A stretch of 19,917 nucleotides of DNA from an uncultured Clostridia bacterium (GTDB lineage: Bacteria > Bacillota > Clostridia > Christensenellales > Aristaeellaceae): contig CALCUD010000146.1 in assembly GCA_937906775.1 (NCBI GenBank), forward strand, positions 1-19,917, written 5' to 3'. Below, in pieces: positions 14,971-19,917 of this stretch. The notes below the pieces were generated by a model. That model searched no databases. It worked only from the letters and a program-made list of their open reading frames with translations, and was not told the origin of the DNA. The first letter of the stretch is position 1. Each line of letters begins with the position of its first letter. Made by a program: the position numbers and the translations under genes.

Positions 14971-15924
14971 TCAGTCGTTGGCGAACTTTTTTTCCATGCT
15001 GAACTGCACAACAGTCACAACCAGAACGATGACCAGCAGAACCATGGCAATCGCGCTGGCGATCCCGAAGTTGAAGTTGTTGAACGCTTCCGCATAGATA
15101 TAGGTGACCAGCATCTTGGTCGAGCGGCCCGGTCCGCCGTCGGTCATGACGGCTACCACATCATAGATCTTGAAGCAGGAAATAATCATCATAATGGAGG
15201 CAAAGAACGTCGTGGGACGCAGCTGCGGCAGCGTCACATGGAGGAACTGTTTCCATTTGCCGGCGCCGTCGATCACAGCCGCCTCATACAGCTCCGCGGG
15301 AACGCCCTGCAAAGCCGCGAGATAGATGACCATATAATATCCCATATTCCTCCAGACGCTGACCAGAATGATCGCCCAGATAGCCATTCCCGAATCTGCC
15401 GTCCAGCTCTTGTTGAAGTCGATCCCCAACGCATTGATAAACTGATTGACCGGTCCGTTTTTCATCAGCATGAAGGACCAGCAGACGCAGATCGCCACCA
15501 TGGAGGCTACATAGGGGAAAAACAGGATCGTCCGGAAGGTCACGGCACCTTTGACCGCTTTGTTCAGAAACCAGGCCAGCGCAATCGCGCAGACCAGTGT
15601 CAGCGGAACGGTGACCACGGTATAGAAAACCGTATTCTTCAGGGTAATGCCCAGATCCACCTTGTTGAAGAAATAGCCGATCCCCTTCTCGGCAACCTTC
15701 GCCGTTTTGAAGATCGTTCCGTAATTCTCCAGTCCGACCCACTGGATCGTGTCAAACGAACCGCCCTTCCAGGATACGAAGGAAAGGAAAATGGAGAACA
15801 GGACCGGAACGAGCGTAAACACGGCAAAGCCGATAAAGTTCGGCGCCAGAAAGGAATAAGCAATCAGCGTATTTTTTCTTTCAAGCTTTCCCATTCTGCG
15901 CTTCGGGGCTTTGGACTGCGCCAA
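14971..15924 (-). CDS. Carbohydrate ABC transporter permease, MalF/UgpA-type
   Basis: The protein has 317 residues: a basic cytoplasmic N-terminus, then about six membrane helices with an extra periplasmic-type loop between the first two. The EAA loop is YEAAVIDGAGKWKQFLHVTL (213-232). The start appears to be TTG at 15924 behind AAGGGAG; an ATG at 15894 (MGKLERKN) has no ribosome binding site, but would still give a complete first helix. The gene lies downstream of an intrinsic terminator that separates it from the binding-protein gene, so its level is probably much lower than that of the binding protein. Its partner is the permease encoded at 14083-14952. Confidence 0.93.
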   Translation of the reverse strand: MAQSKAPKRRMGKLERKNTLIAYSFLAPNFIGFAVFTLVPVLFSIFLSFVSWKGGSFDTIQWVGLENYGTIFKTAKVAEKGIGYFFNKVDLGITLKNTVFYTVVTVPLTLVCAIALAWFLNKAVKGAVTFRTILFFPYVASMVAICVCWSFMLMKNGPVNQFINALGIDFNKSWTADSGMAIWAIILVSVWRNMGYYMVIYLAALQGVPAELYEAAVIDGAGKWKQFLHVTLPQLRPTTFFASIMMIISCFKIYDVVAVMTDGGPGRSTKMLVTYIYAEAFNNFNFGIASAIAMVLLVIVLVVTVVQFSMEKKFAND

Positions 15925-15950
15925 GCGGATGCACTCCCTTCGGAATCGTT

Positions 15951-15989
15951 ATTTGAAAAAGCGGGGAAGCGAGTTGCTCGCTTCCCCGC
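15951..15989 (-). terminator. Intrinsic terminator between binding-protein and permease genes
   Basis: A perfect 13-bp GC-rich stem (15961-15973 with 15977-15989) has a 3-base loop and, on the minus strand, is followed directly by TTTTTCAAAT. It lies 27 bases after the binding-protein stop and 36 bases before the permease start. There is no obvious new promoter between it and the permease. It most likely lets only part of transcription through, or protects the 3' end of an abundant binding-protein mRNA. Confidence 0.88.
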
Positions 15990-16016
15990 CGCAGGTTGGT
16001 TTCCGGAATGGCGTGA

Positions 16017-17270
16017 TTATTCGCCCAGGAGTTCGGCAACGCGCTCATTCATCGCTTCGATGCCTTCCTCGACAGTGTTTTCACGGGTCATGATCAGGGT
16101 ATGTTCCTCGTTCAGGATGGAGGAGATTTCGGAAGAATGTTCGGAAGCGGGCAGTTCGATGCTCACACGGGTGGGCACCAGCGCAGCCTTGCTCGCTTCG
16201 TCAGCCGGGAAGCCTTCCACGGAAGCCATCGCGGCAGCGACTTCTTCAGAAACCCAGGCGGGACGGGCGCCGACGGAAGCGGTCGCCTTGGAGCCTTCTT
16301 CACCGGCCAGCCAGGAGATGTACTGCCAGGCCAGATCCTTGTTTTCGGACTTCGCGTTGATCGCGACGCCGGTCAGGTTGCCGAAGGAAGAACCGGCAGC
16401 CACGCCGTCAGCATGGGGAACAGAAACGATACCCCAGTTGCCGACTTTGTATTCGCCGCTCTTGATGCTGTTGATCAGAGTGGACACATACCAGTAGCCC
16501 ATGGGCATCATGGCAATGTTGCCGTTGCCGAAGGCGCCGGAATAGTGCAGGCCCGCAGCCTTGACTTCCGCGTAGGGCATGCAGCCGCCGTTGTCTTCGA
16601 TCTTCTGATACAGATTGTAGTAGTAGGCCATGTCATCATATTTGCCGTCGATCAGCGTATTCTCGCCGTCGCAGACATCCCAGTTCACCACAGCGGACAG
16701 CCAGGTGTGATAATGGGTACCCCAGATATCTTTGTCTTTGTCAGACATCTGGATCGCCAGATCAGCGTACTGATCCCAGGTCATATCATTGGTAGGATAA
16801 GCCACGCCGGCAGCGTCGAACAGATCCTTGTTGTAGAACAGGACCCAGAAGTCGCTGCGGAAAGGCAGGGCGTACTGAACGCCGTCCACCGCGTAGTTGC
16901 CGTCGATACCGACGAAGCCGCTCAGATCATAGTTGGAAGCAGCTGCGAAGTCGGTCAGGGGCTCGATATAGCCCGCGTTTTTCCAGTTCAGCATATCGGT
17001 GATTTCCTTGACCATGAACACGTCGCTGGAATCGCCGCCGGCGAGCATGGTCGCGGCCTTGGTACCGTAGTCCTGGGAGGCGATGTCGACATATTCGATC
17101 GTCACGCCGGGATTGGCGGCTTCAAAAGCAGCCTTCTGGGCATCCAGATAAGGGGTGGTGGTGGCGTCCCACGTCACAACCGTCAGGGTCTTGGCTTCGT
17201 CAGCGGTGGCAAAGCTGCACAGGCTGAGCAGCATTACGGCAGCCAACACGATGGAGAGCATTTTCTTCAT
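16017..17270 (-). CDS. Extracellular carbohydrate-binding protein of ABC importer (solute-binding protein family 1)
   Basis: The protein has 417 residues. The signal peptide is MKKMLSIVLAAVMLLSLCSF up to ATA before DEAKTLT. The usual family-1 N-terminus follows (TLTVVTWDATTTPYLDAQKAAFEAANPGVTIEYVD in parts), with further typical segments such as ADEAS near the C-terminal helix. It binds the sugar outside the cell and delivers it to the two permeases encoded downstream. C18 in SLCS is not a canonical lipobox because the residue before it is Leu, so the anchoring mode is uncertain. AAGGAGG lies 10 bases before the ATG. It is the first gene of the seven-gene operon, under the promoter at 17365-17394. 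Confidence 0.93.
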   Translation of the reverse strand: MKKMLSIVLAAVMLLSLCSFATADEAKTLTVVTWDATTTPYLDAQKAAFEAANPGVTIEYVDIASQDYGTKAATMLAGGDSSDVFMVKEITDMLNWKNAGYIEPLTDFAAASNYDLSGFVGIDGNYAVDGVQYALPFRSDFWVLFYNKDLFDAAGVAYPTNDMTWDQYADLAIQMSDKDKDIWGTHYHTWLSAVVNWDVCDGENTLIDGKYDDMAYYYNLYQKIEDNGGCMPYAEVKAAGLHYSGAFGNGNIAMMPMGYWYVSTLINSIKSGEYKVGNWGIVSVPHADGVAAGSSFGNLTGVAINAKSENKDLAWQYISWLAGEEGSKATASVGARPAWVSEEVAAAMASVEGFPADEASKAALVPTRVSIELPASEHSSEISSILNEEHTLIMTRENTVEEGIEAMNERVAELLGE

Positions 17271-17298
17271 GTCAGGGGTTCCTCCTTTTTTATTCTTA

Positions 17299-17314
17299 AC
17301 GGGACAGTGCCCGT
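17299..17314 (-). other. Small hairpin in the leader of the uronate operon
   Basis: ACGGG (17299-17303) pairs with CCCGT (17310-17314) around a 6-base loop, within the transcribed leader between the operator and the binding-protein ribosome binding site. It may affect mRNA stability. With only five pairs it could also be chance. Confidence 0.3.
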
Positions 17315-17321
17315 CAGATAC

Positions 17322-17335
17322 TGTAAATATTTACA
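17322..17335. promoter_or_regulatory. Operator 1, palindrome TGTAAATATTTACA
   Basis: A perfect 14-bp inverted repeat lies about 23 to 36 bases downstream of the expected start of the minus-strand operon. A bound protein would block elongation or initiation of the uronate operon. The same palindrome recurs at 17436-17451. The divergent LacI-family gene is the likely binder. Confidence 0.75.
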
Positions 17336-17364
17336 ATATCGGTGACCGTTTCACTACAAACCGG

Positions 17365-17394
17365 ATTATAATCGACCGGATAGTACCATGTCAA
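17365..17394 (-). promoter_or_regulatory. Promoter of the uronate-utilisation operon
   Basis: On the minus strand a consensus TTGACA (17389-17394) and TATAAT (17365-17370) are separated by 18 bases. Transcription would start near 17358 and give a leader of about 88 bases containing operator 1. Such a near-perfect promoter fits tight control by a repressor. Confidence 0.8.
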
Positions 17395-17435
17395 GAGTGT
17401 AAATGTGAATTTCTGATAATTTTTTCCGGTGTTTG

Positions 17436-17451
17436 TTGTAAATATTTACAA
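17436..17451. promoter_or_regulatory. Operator 2, palindrome TTGTAAATATTTACAA
   Basis: This perfect 16-bp inverted repeat contains the same 14-bp core as operator 1. It lies upstream of the operon promoter and directly upstream of the probable regulator promoter. Centre-to-centre distance from operator 1 is 115 bp. A half site, TGTAAAT, is also present at 17399-17405. Confidence 0.75.
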
Positions 17452-17458
17452 AGCCCGG

Positions 17459-17487
17459 TTGTTTTTCATTCATCGCCGTGGTACACT
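17459..17487 (+). promoter_or_regulatory. Probable promoter of the LacI-family regulator gene
   Basis: TTGTTT (17459-17464) and TACACT (17482-17487) are separated by 17 bases, with transcription expected near 17494. Operator 2 ends 7 bases upstream, so the regulator may control its own gene. Confidence 0.5.
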
Positions 17488-17522
17488 GTGGAATGGTTAA
17501 GAATCGTCTGAAGGAGGATCCC

Positions 17523-18578
17523 ATGGCCGGCAAACAGATCAGTATTCACGATATCGCCGCGAAGGCGGGCGTCAGCATCGCGACGGTCTCCCGCGTGCTT
17601 TCGGGCGGGTGCGCCAGCGAAGCGTCACGGAAAAAAGTGGAAGCAGCCGTCAGTGAACTGGGCTACGAAAGCAATACGATTTCCCGCAGGTTGGGCGTTT
17701 CTTCCGCCCACTCCCTGCTCCTGATGACCACGGATGTTGTCAATCCTTATTATTCCGCGCTGTGTCAGGGGGCTGAAACCGCAGCGAGACGGAACGGATA
17801 CACCCTGCAGCTGGTATGCCGGGAGCTGGAAAGACCGCTGGACGAAGCCACGCTGGACCGCCTTCTGGAATTGCCGTCCGAAGGGGCTGTTCTTGTCGGC
17901 AGCGCCGTGGAAAACGGGACTGACGAAGAGCTTCTCAAGCTTCTGCTCCGTCTGAAACAGCGGATGCCGCTGGTCACGATCGGTCCCCGGATCGAAGGGC
18001 TCAGCTGCGTCAATATCACCAGCGATCTGAGCGTCAGTGTCCGGAAAAGTATTTCTCATCTGATCAATCTGGGTCACCGGCGGATCTGTTATATCGGCGG
18101 ATCCAGCGAAAGCCGGTCCTACCGTTCCCGGCGGGAAAGCTTTATCCGCGAGGTGGAATCACGGGGATTGGAACTGCTGCTGGAAGATAACTGCGGTACA
18201 GGCTTCAGCCCGCAGGCAGGTGAGATCTGTACGGCGCGTCTGCTTTCCCGTCTCGGGGAGAAAAACCGTCCGACCGCGATCATCGCCGCGAACGATCTGG
18301 TAGCGCTCGGCGCGCTCCGGCAGCTCCAGCGGATGGGTCTCCGGGTACCGGAGGACATGGCGCTGATCGGATGCGACAATCAGTTCTTTACCCCTTATCT
18401 GACCCCGCCGCTGACCACGGTGGACCTGCACCCAGAAGACCATGGACGTTGCGCCGTGGAGGAGCTGGTCAAGATCATCGGCGGTTCCGGGATCACAGAG
18501 TATTCCCAGATCCGCGAATGTTCCCTCATCGTGCGGGAAAGCTGCGGCGCCCTGATCGGCACGAAGCAGTCCGAATAA
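17523..18578 (+). CDS. LacI family transcriptional regulator
   Basis: The protein has 351 residues from the ATG at 17523, which follows AAGGAGG (17511-17517) by 5 bases and gives the normal LacI N-terminus. An in-frame ATG at 17478 would add 15 atypical residues. The helix-turn-helix is SIHDIAAKAGVSIATVSRVL (7-26), then the hinge region around LGYESNTISRRLG. The periplasmic-binding-like effector domain runs from about residue 62 to the end, with DVVNPYYSALCQGAE and IIAANDLVALGALRQLQ. It should bind the twin palindromes in the divergent region and release the uronate operon on sensing a pathway sugar. It heads its own plus-strand operon with two further genes. Confidence 0.95.
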   Translation: MAGKQISIHDIAAKAGVSIATVSRVLSGGCASEASRKKVEAAVSELGYESNTISRRLGVSSAHSLLLMTTDVVNPYYSALCQGAETAARRNGYTLQLVCRELERPLDEATLDRLLELPSEGAVLVGSAVENGTDEELLKLLLRLKQRMPLVTIGPRIEGLSCVNITSDLSVSVRKSISHLINLGHRRICYIGGSSESRSYRSRRESFIREVESRGLELLLEDNCGTGFSPQAGEICTARLLSRLGEKNRPTAIIAANDLVALGALRQLQRMGLRVPEDMALIGCDNQFFTPYLTPPLTTVDLHPEDHGRCAVEELVKIIGGSGITEYSQIRECSLIVRESCGALIGTKQSE

Positions 18579-18599
18579 ATAGATAAAGGAGAGATCCGA

Positions 18600-19379
18600 A
18601 TGATCTGTATCGCTTTGAAAGACCGGGCAGGCCGCGAAATCGCCCGGACCTGCCATGAAAACGAAGTGACGCTCTGCGCCGACCGGGAATATCAGGAAGG
18701 CGATCACTATGAGCTGACCGGGCCTTCCCATCTGTGGATCCGCGCGGATGTCGCGCTTCCGGAGGGAGAAGTGTATCTTCCGCAGGGATGCATGCGCTGG
18801 ACGGTTCCCTTCGGCGAACACCGTCTGGCCTACGCGCCTGCGGCTTTCACCGGAACGCGGCATCTGTTCTCCGCGCGCGAAATGCAGGAATCCGAGATCC
18901 GCACGCTCCGCTGCATCTCCCGGAATCCCTCCGATCTGCGGGGCGACACGGATTTCTTCCCGCATTGCACCGCCAATGTTGAAACGCGCAACGAAAGCTG
19001 CTTTGCCGCCCGCAACACAGTGGACGGGATCCTGCTGAACCATTTTCACGGAGAATGGCCCTTCCAGTCCTGGGGGATCGGAACGCGGGAGGACGCCTGC
19101 CTGACGCTGGATCTCGGGCGGACGGTCACGGTCGAAAAAGCCGCGCTGGTGCTCCGCGCAGACTTTCCGCACGACGCGTACTGGGTTTCGGGCGAACTGC
19201 TGCTGGACGACGGAAGCGCGATCTCCTTTCCGCTGGAAAGGACCGGCGAACGCCAGTGGGTGGATCTGCAGGGGGCTCACCGGATCCGGCAGGTCCGTCT
19301 GACGCATCTGATCAAAAGTAATGATCCCTCCGCTTTCCCCGCTCTGACCCAGCTCGAGCTTTACGGAAAGGATGAATGA
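18600..19379 (+). CDS. Cytoplasmic protein with a galactose-binding-like (F5/8 type C-like) C-terminal half
   Basis: The protein has 259 residues with no signal peptide or membrane helix. AAAGGAG precedes the ATG, 21 bases after the regulator stop. Residues 1-105 are an unrecognised N-terminal part rich in charged and aromatic residues. Residues about 126-258 resemble a discoidin/F5-8C beta sandwich: an Asn-Thr-Val-Asp-Gly start (NTVDGILLNHFHGEWPFQSW), then ACLTLDLGRTVTVEKAALVL, and a final strand ending LTQLELYGKDE. Such domains bind carbohydrate, but usually outside the cell. The next gene starts one base after its stop, so it is probably a partner of the heparinase-like protein. I do not know its function. 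Confidence 0.8.
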   Translation: MICIALKDRAGREIARTCHENEVTLCADREYQEGDHYELTGPSHLWIRADVALPEGEVYLPQGCMRWTVPFGEHRLAYAPAAFTGTRHLFSAREMQESEIRTLRCISRNPSDLRGDTDFFPHCTANVETRNESCFAARNTVDGILLNHFHGEWPFQSWGIGTREDACLTLDLGRTVTVEKAALVLRADFPHDAYWVSGELLLDDGSAISFPLERTGERQWVDLQGAHRIRQVRLTHLIKSNDPSAFPALTQLELYGKDE

Positions 19380-19380
19380 T

Positions 19381-19917
19381 ATGTTCGGGGAATATCTTCA
19401 GTCTCATTCTCTTGTGAATGAACTGGTCTTTCCGGTCGCCTGTCCCTTTCCTGCCATGGAGGACCGGGATGCCTGGAACGCGCTGGACGCGGATACGCTT
19501 TCGGATCTACGGGATCTGTTTGATCTCTGGCGCAATGAGTCCTATCCGATGGTAACAGCCGGTCAGTACCGCGCATTCCGGACAAACAGCAGCCGGGCCG
19601 TATTCGAAAAGCCGTATTTCGACCGGCGCCGGAAGCTCTGCTCCGCGCTGACGGAAGCCTGCGTAACAGGGGATCCGGCGAAACTGGAGGATGTCCTGGA
19701 CGGGATCTGGTGCATTCTGGAGGAAACCTCCTGGGTTATCAGCGCGCATAATGAACCCGGCCGTTTCGGGCAGCAGTCCCTGCCGGACGATCTGACGCCG
19801 CGGATCGATCTTTTTGCCGCGCAGACCGGTATGATCCTGGCGCTCTGCGCAGCGCTTGCCGGTAAAGGTCTGGACGCACTGTCCCCCCTCGTCTGCGACC
19901 GGATCGGACGCGACCTG
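19381..19917 (+). CDS. Heparinase II/III-like protein, N-terminal part (3' end outside window)
   Basis: The frame is open from ATG 19381 to the right edge, giving 179 residues with no stop. The start lies one base after the previous stop (TGATATG) with GGAAAGGATG as ribosome binding site, so translation is coupled. There is no signal peptide. The N-terminal region is helical. ILEETSWVISAHNEPGRFGQ and LPDDLTPRIDLFAAQTGMI resemble the incomplete alpha toroid of heparinase II/III and alginate-lyase-type proteins. If that is right it cleaves uronate-containing oligosaccharides inside the cell and supplies substrate to GH88. The catalytic part would lie past the window, so the assignment rests on the N-terminal part and context. 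Confidence 0.7.
   Translation, partial: MFGEYLQSHSLVNELVFPVACPFPAMEDRDAWNALDADTLSDLRDLFDLWRNESYPMVTAGQYRAFRTNSSRAVFEKPYFDRRRKLCSALTEACVTGDPAKLEDVLDGIWCILEETSWVISAHNEPGRFGQQSLPDDLTPRIDLFAAQTGMILALCAALAGKGLDALSPLVCDRIGRDL

Noticed and set aside
14749..16497. 582-codon plus-strand open frame opposite the permeases and binding protein
   Set aside because: It is the complement of membrane-protein codons, giving an implausibly hydrophilic Arg/Asp/His-rich product. The minus-strand genes have all family motifs.
16101..17345. 414-codon plus-strand open frame opposite the binding-protein gene
   Set aside because: It spans the operator and promoter region, has no ribosome binding site and no family features. 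It is a by-product of codon bias in the binding-protein gene.
1..19917. CRISPR arrays, insertion sequences, rRNA or intact tRNA genes
   Set aside because: I saw no regularly spaced repeats, no transposase-like protein and no complete structural RNA anywhere in the window.

Overview
The window reads as chromosomal DNA from an anaerobic Gram-positive Clostridia-type bacterium, probably a gut-associated carbohydrate degrader. The grounds are strong AGGAGG ribosome binding sites, TTG and GTG starts, Bacillota-style intrinsic terminators, an ABC carbohydrate importer without its own ATPase, and protein family content. I cannot name the species.

Left part (1 to about 3700) is visibly more AT-rich than the rest. 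It holds the tail of a sensor histidine kinase, a secreted protein of unknown function, and an ECF-type sigma factor translationally coupled to a single-pass membrane protein that is probably its anti-sigma or regulator. The membrane protein's reading frame is broken near its 3' end by what looks like one extra G. A gene-free stretch follows (about 3648-3972). It contains a sequence resembling the 3' end of a tRNA gene close to the change in base composition, then a near-consensus promoter.

Middle part (3973-9364): a plus-strand cluster encodes a TauE/SafE permease, a sugar phosphate isomerase/epimerase-type TIM barrel and a Gfo/Idh/MocA dehydrogenase. Converging on it is a [2Fe-2S]/ASKHA protein of the corrinoid-protein reactivation family. 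Divergent from that is a ROK-family fructokinase-like sugar kinase. A long hairpin at 9397-9427 separates this kinase from the next operon.

Right part (9452-17270, minus strand) is a coherent seven-gene uronate-oligosaccharide operon. In transcription order it encodes a solute-binding protein, two permeases, a DUF2264 protein, a GH88 unsaturated glucuronyl hydrolase, KduI and a KduD-type SDR. An intrinsic terminator lies between the binding-protein gene and the permease genes, probably to set their ratio. The logic is import of unsaturated uronyl oligosaccharides, removal of the unsaturated uronate by GH88, spontaneous ring opening, isomerisation by KduI and reduction by the SDR to 2-keto-3-deoxygluconate. 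The kinase and aldolase for that product are not in the window.

Divergent from this operon (17523 to the end, plus strand) are a LacI-family regulator, a cytoplasmic protein with a galactose-binding-like C-terminal half, and the start of a heparinase II/III-like protein running off the window. The 250-bp divergent control region carries two copies of a perfect AT-centred palindrome, TGTAAATATTTACA. They bracket the operon promoter and lie 115 bp apart, close to eleven helical turns, so the LacI protein is the natural candidate to bind them. The whole right half looks like one regulated system for a glycosaminoglycan-like or pectin-like uronate polymer.
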